Source: Bacteroidota bacterium (GTDB taxonomy: Bacteria > Bacteroidota > Bacteroidia > J057 > JADKCL01). Taken from it: 64,000 nt of DNA. The notes beneath the pieces were generated by a model. The model was not told the origin of the DNA, searched no databases, and saw only the letters and a program-made list of their open reading frames with translations. The translations under genes were made by a program, and so were the position numbers. The stretch is from assembly GCA_016718825.1 (NCBI GenBank), contig JADKCL010000005.1, positions 62,001 to 126,000 of the forward strand. Reading direction: 5' to 3'. This document shows, in pieces, positions 25,942-34,445 of this stretch; within the stretch, counting starts at the first letter, position 1, and every line of letters starts with the position of its first letter.

Positions 25942-26635
25942 GGTCAAAGTCCTTGTCCTTTGAAAGAAAAGGGGACTCCTGAAATTGTTTAATGCTTTCC
26001 GGAAGCGGAATGTCCCCGCGGAGATCATTCGCACGAATCGGATCTCCCATTTGTGCATAGATCGGCAAGAGTCCAGCCCAGAAATCGAGGGTTTTGTCTG
26101 CCGGATCGTCTTTGGCACCATGCGCCCTGACTTTTGCTGCCCCTTCCTTGATTTCCAATGCCAAAACCGTTGTTGCCTTCAGTTCGCCAGCACTTGGTGG
26201 CCGGCATTCTTCCCAGCGACCCGGCAATACATGGTCACTGATGATCCGAAGCGCATCATTTTTGGCTGCATCGCCTTCTATCAGAATGGGTTTTCCGTAC
26301 AGGATGACGCTGCGGTAGTTGGCGCTGTGATGAAAGGCCGACCTTGCCAACACCATTGCATCCAGGATGGAAACGCAAAAGCAAATTTCCGGACCTTCGG
26401 TGGCAGCATGCAGCATACGGCTCAAAGCCGAACCATGAAACAATACCCGATCCCCATCGCGGCCATAAAGCGTCGGGATCACATGCGGCCGCCCCTCGTG
26501 CACGAAGGCGATATGGCACATGACTTGCGCGTCCAAAATGCGGTCGACAAGATCACGGTCGTAGTGGCCCCTGTCACTGAGCCTTTTGACGGCGCTGCGG
26601 TCGCTGCGAATGGAGTCTGCGGATGAATTTTCCAT
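25934..26635 (-). CDS. pyridoxamine 5'-phosphate oxidase-like FMN-binding protein
   Basis: The 233-residue protein matches the split-barrel flavin-binding family: RLSDRGHYDRDLVDRILD at the start, then MCHIAFVHEGRPHVIPTLYGRDGDRVLFHGS, followed by VSILDAMVLARSAFHHSANYRSVILYG. Members include NimA-like nitroreductases and general FMN reductases; the substrate here is not deducible. The gene follows the DUF72 gene by 19 bases on the same strand (probable operon) and is convergent with and overlaps the neighbouring outer-membrane gene by 8 bases. Confidence 0.85.
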   Translation of the reverse strand: MENSSADSIRSDRSAVKRLSDRGHYDRDLVDRILDAQVMCHIAFVHEGRPHVIPTLYGRDGDRVLFHGSALSRMLHAATEGPEICFCVSILDAMVLARSAFHHSANYRSVILYGKPILIEGDAAKNDALRIISDHVLPGRWEECRPPSAGELKATTVLALEIKEGAAKVRAHGAKDDPADKTLDFWAGLLPIYAQMGDPIRANDLRGDIPLPESIKQFQESPFLSKDKDFDLT

Positions 26636-26654
26636 AGGATTCGAAGGAAGTAGT

Positions 26655-27605
26655 TTAAAACAAGGTGCCTTGAATGGCAGTATCGATCGGTTTTGGCAAG
26701 GCTATGTCGAGCATCAAGGACTTGTTCAAAGCCTTGATCCAATAAGCAGTGAATTCGGGTACTTGCTCTACCTCGGGTTGATGGATAAAAATATAAGCTT
26801 CCCTGAGCCCCTTTTCGCACCATTCTCCGATGCGGGTTATCCACGCGTCGGTTCTGGAATAGTCGGTCGGGTGGAGGCCATTGCCCACAAAACGCAACAT
26901 CAAAACCGGGGTGGTCAATTGCATGTGCAAAACGTCACGCCGGCCGGCCACATCGGTGATCACCGTCCCATGTCCTGCCGCCTCCAATGCATCGAATCCC
27001 CGTTCGGCGATGCCATTTCCCTCCCCAAACCAGTCCGGATGGCGCAGTTCCCAATGCAGACGCTGCTCGTCGGGCCACATTTTCAGGTAGTCCCGAATCA
27101 AATCGAGGTCTTTGGGGCCATGATGGTCAGGAAGTTGAATGAACGAAGGCCCAAGCCTTTCACCAAGACCTGCCATGACTTCCGCAAAACGAAGGGTGGG
27201 TTCCTCGGCGCGCAAGCGCGCACGATGGCTGATTTGTTGCGGGACCTTCGGGCAAAAGACAAATCCCGCCGCTGCCTGCATCCGCCACCTGTCCACCATC
27301 TCCGCATCCGGAATACGGTAATGGGTCATGTTAAATTCAATCGTGTTGAATTGTCGGGTGTAATGTGTCAGGAAATCGATCGGCTTGGTCCTCGCAGGGT
27401 ACCATTTTCCCAACCATTCCTTGTTGCCCCATCCCGTTGCCCCAATGTAGATGCGCGGTTGACTGTCAGCGTATTTGGCTGTAGCGGCCAGCACCCGCGA
27501 AGTCCTTTCGTGGTCTGAAGGCAAGGTAAAATCCACCCGGCTGATGTCTGGCAACTTCCCGAAATTCATGCCTTCGAAGTTCCAATTTTTCACAGTGGGC
27601 AGCAT
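26655..27605 (-). CDS. DUF72 domain protein (YecE-like)
   Basis: The 316-residue protein carries the DUF72 TIM-barrel signature: IYIGATGWGNKEWLGKWYP, then HYTRQFNTIEFNMTHYRIP, FCPKVPQQISH, GPSFIQLPDHHGP, HWELRHPDWF and the C-terminal MLRFVGN. The biochemical activity of the family is not established. It is probably co-transcribed with the FMN-binding protein 19 bases downstream. ATG 27605 adds about 40 residues before the conserved domain; a shorter start is possible. Confidence 0.85.
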   Translation of the reverse strand: MLPTVKNWNFEGMNFGKLPDISRVDFTLPSDHERTSRVLAATAKYADSQPRIYIGATGWGNKEWLGKWYPARTKPIDFLTHYTRQFNTIEFNMTHYRIPDAEMVDRWRMQAAAGFVFCPKVPQQISHRARLRAEEPTLRFAEVMAGLGERLGPSFIQLPDHHGPKDLDLIRDYLKMWPDEQRLHWELRHPDWFGEGNGIAERGFDALEAAGHGTVITDVAGRRDVLHMQLTTPVLMLRFVGNGLHPTDYSRTDAWITRIGEWCEKGLREAYIFIHQPEVEQVPEFTAYWIKALNKSLMLDIALPKPIDTAIQGTLF

Positions 27606-27725
27606 GATCCGCCGAAAAAAAAGACCCTCATGGAAATAAACTTTTTGTGGATTTCTTTTCAGGAATGAAAAAAATGCTATTTTTAGGTTCGGGAGTGCAT
27701 CTATGCGGTCCCTCCGCTACAGAAA

Positions 27726-28682
27726 ATGAAAAACAGAATGATCGTTAGCTTTGGAAGGTTTGTCCTCGGCACCGCTTTGTTCGTAGGTTTCTTGCACACC
27801 ACTACGATGGCGCAAACGGTTTCGGCCTCCAGCGTACCCGCAAATACCGTGAAGGCATTTCAAGCCTCTTCGGGAGGAGCCGCCGCAACGTGGATGGCCG
27901 GGCCCAATCGCAGTCACGAAGCGACTTTTGTCAAGGAAGGCCAGAAAATGGTCTATGTCTATGATCAGGAAGGTCAGCTACAGCAAAAGAAGATTGTCTC
28001 AACCGTGGGTGCTTTTCCTGCTACTGTAAATTCCGCAGTGGCCGCGGCCTATCCCAAGGGCAATGTCGAGTATGCTTATAAAGTTGTAAACCGCACCAAT
28101 CAGAAATACTACGAAGTGCAGGTCGCCAATGCCGCAGGTGTTGAGCGTATGCGCTTTGATTTGGAAGGCAAGCCCATCGGCAAGACCAGTCTTGCAGCTG
28201 CGCAACCTGCCGGTGCTCAACCTGTGGCAACCCAGCCCGTTGCTGTGAAGCAACCAACCCCAGCTCCGCAGCCTGCTGTGACCAAACCAGCTCCTGCTGT
28301 GGTCGCAACCAAGCCGGCAACGCCTGCTGTGGCTGTTCAGCCCGCGCCTTCCAAGCCGGTGGCACAACCATCGCCAGCCGTGTCCAAGCCAGTCGCCGCC
28401 GCGCAGCCTGCGACACCCAAGCCTTCGCAGCCGATGGCCATGCGCGGTGAAAGCGCAACCACTAAAACCACCACAGTGGTCAAAGACGACTTGTTGGAAG
28501 ATGACATGGATGATCTTTTGGAGGACGACGGCGACATGGACGACCTCTTCCAAGAAGATGATTCTTGGGATGATATCGACCTTGGCGATGACTTTGAAGA
28601 CGATTCTGACCTGCTCGATGGCGGCGATGATCTCGACGATGCCATCGACATCGATGAAGACCTCGACGACGACGATCTCTGA
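27726..28682 (+). CDS. secreted protein with Pro/Ala-rich linker and Asp/Glu-rich C-terminus
   Basis: The 318-residue protein has an N-terminal signal peptide (VLGTALFVGFLHTTTMAQ). A small domain (residues ~30-145) follows with AYKVVNRTNQKYYEVQVANA, resembling the PepSY/DUF2874-like beta-lactamase-inhibitor fold. Then comes ~95 residues of repeated Pro-Ala-Lys-Gln-Val (KPAPAVV, QPAVTKP type). The last ~65 residues are nearly all Asp, Glu, Leu and Gly (DDLLEDDMDDLLED pattern repeated). The linker would span cell wall or surface layers, and the tail could bind divalent cations. No family covers the whole. A terminator follows. Confidence 0.75.
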   Translation: MKNRMIVSFGRFVLGTALFVGFLHTTTMAQTVSASSVPANTVKAFQASSGGAAATWMAGPNRSHEATFVKEGQKMVYVYDQEGQLQQKKIVSTVGAFPATVNSAVAAAYPKGNVEYAYKVVNRTNQKYYEVQVANAAGVERMRFDLEGKPIGKTSLAAAQPAGAQPVATQPVAVKQPTPAPQPAVTKPAPAVVATKPATPAVAVQPAPSKPVAQPSPAVSKPVAAAQPATPKPSQPMAMRGESATTKTTTVVKDDLLEDDMDDLLEDDGDMDDLFQEDDSWDDIDLGDDFEDDSDLLDGGDDLDDAIDIDEDLDDDDL

Positions 28683-28715
28683 TCCGTCATAGAAAATACA
28701 GCCACCCACGTGGCC

Positions 28716-28743
28716 AAATCCCGTCCTCAAGGCGGGATTTTTG
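28716..28743 (+). terminator. Rho-independent terminator after acidic-protein gene
   Basis: AAATCCCG (28716-28723) pairs with CGGGATTT (28733-28740) around a 9-base loop, followed by TTTG. It lies 34 bases after the stop at 28682. Confidence 0.75.
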
Positions 28744-28769
28744 TTTCGGGTTCCGATGAGAGGTTTTCC

Positions 28770-28777
28770 TATCTTTG
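28770..28777 (+). promoter_or_regulatory. -7 promoter box TATCTTTG, 4 nt before start codon
   Basis: Exact TAnnTTTG match ending 4 bases before ATG 28782; implies a leaderless mRNA for the amidohydrolase gene. Confidence 0.55.
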
Positions 28778-28781
28778 GCCC

Positions 28782-29945
28782 ATGCTCAAATTGGCTTCAA
28801 ATTGGCTGTTTACCGGCACGGAATTACTTCCTGACCACACCGTGGTTTTGGACGCGGCTGGCAAAGTTCAAGCGATTGAAGCCGGAATTGCTGCCGATGC
28901 AAAATGGAAGGATGGCCTGATTTGCCCAGCCTTCGTCAATGCGCATTGTCACTTGGAGTTGAGCCATCTCAAGGGACAAATTCCGCGGCATACCGGAATG
29001 GCGGGCTTCGTACGGACCCTGCAACCCTTGCGTGACAAATTTTCAGAAGACGAAAAGGTTGCAGCGATGCATGCCGCGATGCAGGAAATGCACCAAGGAG
29101 GAATTGCCGCGATCGGTGACATCTGCAATGGTGTGACCTCGCTTCAAGTCAAACAGGCACATCCCGATTTTCTCTTCCACAACTTCATCGAATTGTTTGG
29201 GTTGAATCCGGCGATGGCGGAGGAAATTTTCATGCGCGGGCTGGAACTGCTCCGCGAATTTGGCCGGCATACTTCCATCACCTTGCATGCGCCTTATTCG
29301 ATGTCTGTCGCCTTGCGCGACAAACTGTTGGAGTATGCCCGTCGGCGGGAATGGCCACAAAGCATCCACATGCTCGAATCCGAAGAGGAACGGCAGTTGT
29401 TTGAGGACCTTGAAGGGCCCTTGATGGCATTCATCCGCGACATTGGCGCTGTTTTTCAGGCACATACCTACAGATCTGTCGTCGACTTTGTGACGGAGTC
29501 ACTGCCGCACAACTGCAATGTTTTGCTGGTACACAACACCGAAATGACCTCCCCTGAACTCGATTTCATTGCCAAAGGCTGGCCACGAAGTTATTTCGTC
29601 CTTTGCCCGGAGGCGAATCGCTACATTCATGGAACGCTGCCCGATGCGCCGACCTTCGCTGCTTACCCCGACCGGATTTGTTTGGGTACGGATAGCTTGG
29701 CAGGCAATGACCGCTTGTCGATCTTGTCGGAAATGCATGCTTTGCAGTCGGCATTTCCTCTTCCTTCGGAGCTGTTGCTGCGTTGGGCTACCCTCAATGG
29801 TGCAAAGGCTTTGGCGCTGGATGTCAGTCGATTCGAAGTTGTTCCAGGTAGCCATCCAATTTTAATCAATATCCCTGAATTCATCGGCGCGGAACCGTTG
29901 TTGCCCGCCCAATCCAACCTCCAATTTCTCAAGACATGTTCATAA
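28782..29945 (+). CDS. amidohydrolase family protein (aminofutalosine/adenosine deaminase-like)
   Basis: The 387-residue cytoplasmic enzyme has the metal-dependent amidohydrolase layout: PAFVNAHCHLELSHLKG (HxH metal ligands), later LHAPYSMS with the third His region, LLVHNTEM, and CLGTDSLAGND with the metal-binding Asp. The NAHCHLELS form resembles S-adenosylhomocysteine/chlorohydrolase-like and aminodeoxyfutalosine deaminases (MqnX), so a role in futalosine menaquinone synthesis is possible but not shown; no other mqn gene is present. ATG 28782 is chosen because a -7 box ends 4 bases before it. The 3' end overlaps DUF3109 by 10 bases. Confidence 0.78.
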   Translation: MLKLASNWLFTGTELLPDHTVVLDAAGKVQAIEAGIAADAKWKDGLICPAFVNAHCHLELSHLKGQIPRHTGMAGFVRTLQPLRDKFSEDEKVAAMHAAMQEMHQGGIAAIGDICNGVTSLQVKQAHPDFLFHNFIELFGLNPAMAEEIFMRGLELLREFGRHTSITLHAPYSMSVALRDKLLEYARRREWPQSIHMLESEEERQLFEDLEGPLMAFIRDIGAVFQAHTYRSVVDFVTESLPHNCNVLLVHNTEMTSPELDFIAKGWPRSYFVLCPEANRYIHGTLPDAPTFAAYPDRICLGTDSLAGNDRLSILSEMHALQSAFPLPSELLLRWATLNGAKALALDVSRFEVVPGSHPILINIPEFIGAEPLLPAQSNLQFLKTCS

Positions 29946-30520
29946 TCGATGACAAACTGGTGAGCGAAGACTTGCTGCGTGTACATTTTGTATGCGACCT
30001 CGATGCCTGCAAGGGAGCCTGTTGTGTCGAGGGCGATCTCGGCGCACCGCTTGACGCCGATGAACTCCCGATTCTGGATGAGATTTATCCGGCGGTGCAA
30101 CCCTACCTCAGCGAAAAATCGCAGCAGGCAATCGCCCAACAAGGGAAATACGTCGTGGATGAAGATGGCTTTGCCTCGACCACCTTGGTCAACGGCAAGG
30201 AATGCGCTTATGTGGTTTTCAAAGAAGGAATGGCGCTTTGCGGCATCGAAATGGCCCACAAGGATGGAAAGATTCCGTTTTTGAAACCCATTTCCTGCCA
30301 TTTGTATCCCGTGCGGCTGAAAGACATGGCCTTGATGGAGATGGAAGCGATCAATTACGACCGATGGGACATTTGTAATGCCGCATGCAAGCTTGGAAGG
30401 CAGCTCAAGATGCCGGTGTACAAATTCTTGAAGGGTCCACTGACGCGTAAATTCGGCGAGGATTTTTATGCCAAAATGTGCGAGACCTTTGAGGCTTACG
30501 AGGCTGCCGAAAAAGAATGA
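29936..30520 (+). CDS. DUF3109 family protein (YkgJ-type Cys cluster)
   Basis: The 194-residue protein begins MFIIDDKLVSEDLL and contains FVCDLDACKGACCVEGDLGAPL, a later ECAYV and ALCGIEMAH, and PISCHLYPVR. These are the conserved cysteines of DUF3109, probably binding a metal or Fe-S cluster. Length fits the family. It starts inside the last codons of the amidohydrolase gene (10-base overlap), so the two form an operon. Function unknown. Confidence 0.88.
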   Translation: MFIIDDKLVSEDLLRVHFVCDLDACKGACCVEGDLGAPLDADELPILDEIYPAVQPYLSEKSQQAIAQQGKYVVDEDGFASTTLVNGKECAYVVFKEGMALCGIEMAHKDGKIPFLKPISCHLYPVRLKDMALMEMEAINYDRWDICNAACKLGRQLKMPVYKFLKGPLTRKFGEDFYAKMCETFEAYEAAEKE

Positions 30521-30532
30521 GCCGTATGCGGA

Positions 30533-31237
30533 TCAGTTGCGGTCGCGGCCACGGATACTCCCGTTGGTGACTGCATTGGGGTCAAAGGTCACGTAAAGTG
30601 TGAGCATCAAGCTTTGCATTTTGTCTTTTCCTTTGCGCAAGCCGATTTGACCCACATTGTCCAAGTAGTCAGATGTGGTTGGGCGGTAGGTGTATTCGAG
30701 GCCAAGGAGCAATATCGGATGAACGGGGACTTCAATGCCGGCACTCAAAGGAAATGCTGCAGTCATGGAGCCATAGGTTTCGCCTTCGTTGCGGGTTGCA
30801 AAATTGTCGATCAAATTGTTGCCTTCGCCGTCTTTGGGTGAATACCCCAACATACCTACACCTGCACTGATGTGCGGATGCACGGGTGCCTCACGCAGGA
30901 ACCTTGCCTTCAAACGCAGGTCGAGGAAAAAAAAGGGAGTCTGCACGAATGTATTGGGTTGTACACCCTCCACCGGTTCCAAATCGCGATCCTGCGCCAC
31001 AATTCGGCCAAAACCGACATTCAGTTGGGGCGAAAGCAATTTTTGGGAGGCGAATTGCAGCGAAAGGGCAGCGCCCGGTGAGAATCGTTCCCAAGAACCG
31101 CCCGTGCTGTTCAAGTCCCCGACATAAGTTGTGCCCTGCAATCCCATTCCCAGCCGCAATGGACTTTGCGGACCTTGCTGCGCCGACAGCAAGGCCATCA
31201 TGCACATCATCACGGTGAGACTGATCAGCTTTTTCAT
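30533..31237 (-). CDS. outer membrane beta-barrel protein
   Basis: The 234-residue protein starts MKKLISLTVMMCMM, with a signal peptide ending LLSAQ. Alternating strands with aromatic girdles follow (LRLGMGLQGTTYVGDL, LSLQFASQKLLSPQLNVGFG, PHISAGVGMLGYSP, LLLGLEYTYRPT and terminal LTLYVTFDP). This is a typical small Bacteroidota outer-membrane barrel; ligand unknown. An exact -7 box (TATATTTG) ends 5 bases before the ATG. Convergent with DUF3109 (13-base gap). Confidence 0.7.
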   Translation of the reverse strand: MKKLISLTVMMCMMALLSAQQGPQSPLRLGMGLQGTTYVGDLNSTGGSWERFSPGAALSLQFASQKLLSPQLNVGFGRIVAQDRDLEPVEGVQPNTFVQTPFFFLDLRLKARFLREAPVHPHISAGVGMLGYSPKDGEGNNLIDNFATRNEGETYGSMTAAFPLSAGIEVPVHPILLLGLEYTYRPTTSDYLDNVGQIGLRKGKDKMQSLMLTLYVTFDPNAVTNGSIRGRDRN

Positions 31238-31242
31238 TGATT

Positions 31243-31250
31243 CAAATATA
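31243..31250 (-). promoter_or_regulatory. -7 promoter box TATATTTG, 5 nt before start codon
   Basis: Exact TAnnTTTG on the minus strand, 5 bases upstream of ATG 31237; leaderless arrangement. Confidence 0.55.
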
Positions 31251-31304
31251 AGGGTTCATCGGTCAGAAATGAAGTGCAAATCACTGCCCCTCCTTGAAAT
31301 TCCT

Positions 31305-31430
31305 TCAGAAGACCAACCACTCCAACAAACCATAGATCGCAGCCGCGGCCAGAAAAATGAAGATATAGACAAACTCTTGGGCAAATCGCGGTTTTTTCTC
31401 GCGTTGCTCATCGTCTTCGGAAGGATCCAT
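31305..31430 (-). CDS. 41-residue single-pass membrane protein
   Basis: MDPSEDDEQREKKPRF is followed by a clean ~22-residue hydrophobic helix (FVYIFIFLAAAAIYGLLEW) and the stop. Charged cytoplasmic N-terminus plus C-terminal anchor is a common small-protein layout. Starts three or 25 codons further upstream are also open. An exact -7 box (TAAATTTG, minus strand, 31479-31486) lies about 48 bases upstream. No family recognised. Confidence 0.45.
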   Translation of the reverse strand: MDPSEDDEQREKKPRFAQEFVYIFIFLAAAAIYGLLEWLVF

Positions 31431-31597
31431 CAAACCCATAGTGCATACATTTTGGGATGTTTTAAGCCCAAGAATGGACAAATTTAGCCTTTCTCCATTC
31501 TTCATCCATTCGAATTTCTAAACCAAATCAGCGAATACTGCCTTTTTGAATTTCGAGTTACAAATCAGGTCCAATTCAACGGCTGACATTGAGGTGC

Positions 31598-32465
31598 TTA
31601 GTCCTTCGTTTTGCAGTTTTTCTCCCAGTAAGCACGGGCTTCCAGGTCACCCAATTCCGACGCCTGCAAAAAGTCGGCACAGGAGCCTGATTTGTCTTTC
31701 AAGTGCATTTTGGCAGCACCACGAAAGCGATAGGCCTCCGCAAAACCTGGATTCAGTCGAATCGACGTGCTGTATGCGGCAACGGCATCTGCAATGCGGT
31801 CCAGTTTTGCCAAGGCATGCCCCCTCAAAAAGTACATTTCGGGATGGTGGGGATTGAGCCGGATGGCCGCATCGTAATCGGCCAATGCCTTTTCAAATTC
31901 CCCCAACGTAGCAAACACGCCTGCACGATCCATCAAATATCCTGGCGCATTCACCTCCAAACCAATACATTTTCCAAGATCACGCAAGGCGGGATAATAA
32001 TCCTTTTGCTCGATGAAGGTCAATGCACGGTTGTACCAAGCCGCGACAAATTCGGGAAAAATGCGAATCGCCTCTCCATAAGCCAACAAGGCGCCTTTGC
32101 GGTCGCCCAATTTCACCAGGCAATTGCCTCTCAGCAGGTAATTGTCGGGGTCTTCGGGCAACAAGGCGATGGCCAAATCCACATCGGCCAATGCTGCGGG
32201 ATGGTCACCGAGCGCTCGCAATGAAAGCGCACGTGCATGCAGGAGGTCCGCATTGTCAGGGAGCAGGCCGATGGCGCGACCAAGGTCATGGACAGCCGTT
32301 TTGTGGTCACCGACCTCTGCAGCAATGATGCCGCGGTTGTACCAAGCCGTCGCATTGCTCGGTTGCTGTTGCAAAACCAAACTCAAATCCTGCAATGCAG
32401 CTTCGATTTGTCCTGCTTCATAAGCGGTCCAAAGCCCTTTGCTGCAGTTCTGTGACTGAAATCAT
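31598..32465 (-). CDS. TPR-repeat protein, frame disturbed near the start
   Basis: From about residue 10 on there are seven or more tetratricopeptide units (ATAWYNRGIIAAEVGD, AVHDLGRAIGLLPDNADLLHARAL, NYLLRGNCLVKLGD and so on), a protein-protein interaction scaffold with no signal peptide. The in-frame region above 32395 (reading LWTAYEAGQIEAALQDL) has no ATG. One base out of phase, ATG 32465 (MISVTELQQ) sits 4 bases after an exact -7 box TACCTTTG. Removing one base in the run around 32436-32442 joins the two into a normal TPR start. I therefore extend the gene to 32465. Confidence 0.75.
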
Positions 32466-32469
32466 GGCG

Positions 32470-32477
32470 CAAAGGTA
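32470..32477 (-). promoter_or_regulatory. -7 promoter box TACCTTTG, 4 nt before start codon
   Basis: Exact TAnnTTTG on the minus strand, 4 bases before ATG 32465. It supports that start over the TTG at 32395. Confidence 0.5.
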
Positions 32478-32587
32478 GGGATTCCAATTTTATTGGCCCC
32501 AATTGCCTCCCGCGCAACAATTGGCGGAATGAGAATTTTGGTCCGTCGATTGGGTTACATTTCCTAAATTGTGGCATTCAACCCAAC

Positions 32588-33142
32588 ATGAAGGGCGCAC
32601 CCACAGAACAAGAATTGCTGCAAGGCCTCCGATTAGGGCAGCCTGATGCTTTCAAGCGCCTTTATCAGCAGCATTATCCTATGGTGCGGTATTTGGTGGT
32701 GCAAAATTCGGGTTCCAATGAAGAGGCAGACGATGTCTTTCAAGATGGATTGTTGGTGTTGATCGGAAAACTGCGTTTACCCGAATTCCATTTGACTGCC
32801 TCCCTGAAGACTTATCTATATTCGGTGTGCAGGAATTTGTGGTTGAAGCGGTTGAAGGACAAGGGAAAGACCAAGTTGATCGATTTCGAAACGCCCGTTG
32901 AAGTTGTGGAAGATTCGCCGGAGGAATCCAATGAACCCATCCTTCAGAATTTGCGGGATTGCCTGGAAACGATTGGCGATTCCTGCCGCAAAATTCTGGA
33001 GCGATTCTATTATTTTAAGATGAGTATGGAAGAAATCGCTGCCGAATTGGGCTACACCAATGCGGAGAATGTGAAAAATCAGAAGTACAAATGCATTTTG
33101 CGTTTGCGTAAGCTCATGGTTGAGAAAGGGAATCAGCAGTAG
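32588..33142 (+). CDS. ECF-type RNA polymerase sigma factor
   Basis: The 184-residue protein has sigma-70 region 2 (DAFKRLYQQHYPMVRYLV, then ADDVFQDGLLVLIGKL with the -10 contact, YLYSVCRNLWLKRLK) and region 4 (CRKILERFYYFKMSMEEIAAELGY, helix-turn-helix for the -33/-35 element). Length is typical of ECF factors. The next gene starts immediately after its stop codon and encodes a candidate anti-sigma factor. No autoregulatory promoter is evident. Confidence 0.88.
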   Translation: MKGAPTEQELLQGLRLGQPDAFKRLYQQHYPMVRYLVVQNSGSNEEADDVFQDGLLVLIGKLRLPEFHLTASLKTYLYSVCRNLWLKRLKDKGKTKLIDFETPVEVVEDSPEESNEPILQNLRDCLETIGDSCRKILERFYYFKMSMEEIAAELGYTNAENVKNQKYKCILRLRKLMVEKGNQQ

Positions 33143-33643
33143 ATGGAATTGCAGGAACAAGATATCGTCCTGTTGGAAGCCTATCTCGCCGGAGAGTTGG
33201 AAGGGGAGGCTTTGCTTGATTGTGAAGCGCGATTGAAGCGCGAGCCGGAGCTTGCCGAGACCTTGGCGATGCTGCGCGCGATGCATACCGCCACGGCCCA
33301 AACGGCCAAGGTTGGACTGCAACAAGAAATGAAAGCTGCCAAAGCAGCGGCCCTTGCCGCAGGGATGGATACCTATACGCCATCCGTCAATGCGCCCAAA
33401 ACCAGGAGTTTTCTCGGCAGTTTGATGCGTTTCCTGATCAAACTCGGCATCACTCTCGGTATCGGCTGGGCGGTATGGAAATTTGTGCTGCATGAAAAAT
33501 GGCCGCCACAAATCGGGCAGACGACAATAAAAGTGGATTCAAGCACCACAAAAACGAGTACCAAAACCATCAGACGAGATACGATTCGCTCAAGCAAACG
33601 GGTGCCCAAGCAAAATGGGACACCCTCCGAAATACTTAAATAA
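33143..33643 (+). CDS. candidate membrane anti-sigma factor
   Basis: The 166-residue protein starts directly after the sigma factor stop (TAGATG). Its N-terminal ~45 residues (IVLLEAYLAGELEGEALLDCEARLKREPELAETLAML) match the helical anti-sigma pattern seen in Bacteroidota, without the zinc-binding HxxxCxxC motif. A transmembrane helix follows at ~100-118 (LIKLGITLGIGWAVWKFVL), then a Thr/Ser/Lys/Arg-rich exported tail. It would hold the upstream sigma factor at the inner membrane until a signal arrives. The role is inferred from position and layout. Confidence 0.65.
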   Translation: MELQEQDIVLLEAYLAGELEGEALLDCEARLKREPELAETLAMLRAMHTATAQTAKVGLQQEMKAAKAAALAAGMDTYTPSVNAPKTRSFLGSLMRFLIKLGITLGIGWAVWKFVLHEKWPPQIGQTTIKVDSSTTKTSTKTIRRDTIRSSKRVPKQNGTPSEILK

Positions 33644-33822
33644 GGGTCTTTCCTCGTTTCCTCCGTCACCACAAGCGATGGAGTTGCAGATTTTGTTGGG
33701 CTCATACATTTAAGGTTTGGATGGGTGCGTCAGGGCTTCTGAAATTTTGCAGCCTCCATTCGGAGAATTGTAAATTTTTTCTAATTTCGGATTCTCAATA
33801 ATTCATTACCAAACTCAAAAAC

Positions 33823-34353
33823 ATGAAAAAATTTAAAACGTACGCGATGGTGTCTGTATTGGCGCTCGTGGCTTTCTTTATGATTGCCGCTCGTAGCACT
33901 GAATCCACCGAACCACAGCGTAAGGAGCAAGGTGTTGCCGTTCAGGGAAATCCCGGCAGCATCACAGCAAATGAAATGGCAGCTCCTGCTGTAGCCGACA
34001 AATCTTCGGAGATTGCTGGAACTGCAACCCAAACCATCAAGGTTCCTGTTGATCACAAAGCCTCCCTCAAGGAGAAAGTGGCTGCCAAGATTGTCGCTAA
34101 AATGGTCAAGAAAGAAATGCGCAAAGCCGAGATTGGCAAAACCACAGGCGGTAAAAGTCAATTGGTGGCTTTATTGCTTTGTTTTTTTCTTGGCGCACTT
34201 GGAATTCATAGATTCTATCTTGGATATACTGGTTTGGGAGTTCTCATGCTTCTAACAGGTGGCCTTTGTGGAATTCTTCTTCTGATTGACTTTATCCGAA
34301 TCTGCGTAGGAGATTTAGGTCCAAAAGGCGGAGAATACGGAGAAACCCTTTAA
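33823..34353 (+). CDS. TM2 domain-containing lipoprotein-like membrane protein
   Basis: The 176-residue protein has an N-terminal hydrophobic segment, a polar middle (residues 30-110) and a C-terminal TM2 domain. TM2 is visible as LVALLLCFFLGALGIHRFYLGY, then GLGVLMLLTGGLCGILLLIDFIRI: two helices linked by the conserved HRFYLG turn. TM2 proteins are of unclear function in bacteria. The C-terminal GDLGPKGGEYG is usual. The gene ends in an exceptionally strong two-part hairpin terminator. Confidence 0.85.
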   Translation: MKKFKTYAMVSVLALVAFFMIAARSTESTEPQRKEQGVAVQGNPGSITANEMAAPAVADKSSEIAGTATQTIKVPVDHKASLKEKVAAKIVAKMVKKEMRKAEIGKTTGGKSQLVALLLCFFLGALGIHRFYLGYTGLGVLMLLTGGLCGILLLIDFIRICVGDLGPKGGEYGETL

Positions 34354-34380
34354 CTAAGGGTAAGTCTCTTTGTAGTTGAG

Positions 34381-34420
34381 AAAAATAGGACGTTACCTTG
34401 TAACTCCTATTTTTCTTTTG
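34381..34420 (+). terminator. Strong two-segment hairpin terminator after TM2 gene
   Basis: AAAAATAGGA (34381-34390) pairs with TCCTATTTTT (34405-34414), and inside it GTTAC pairs with GTAAC around CTT, leaving one bulged C. The T tract is part of the right arm. It lies 28 bases after the TM2 stop. Confidence 0.8.
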
Positions 34421-34445
34421 TATCCAATATCAGCAATAGATTCCG

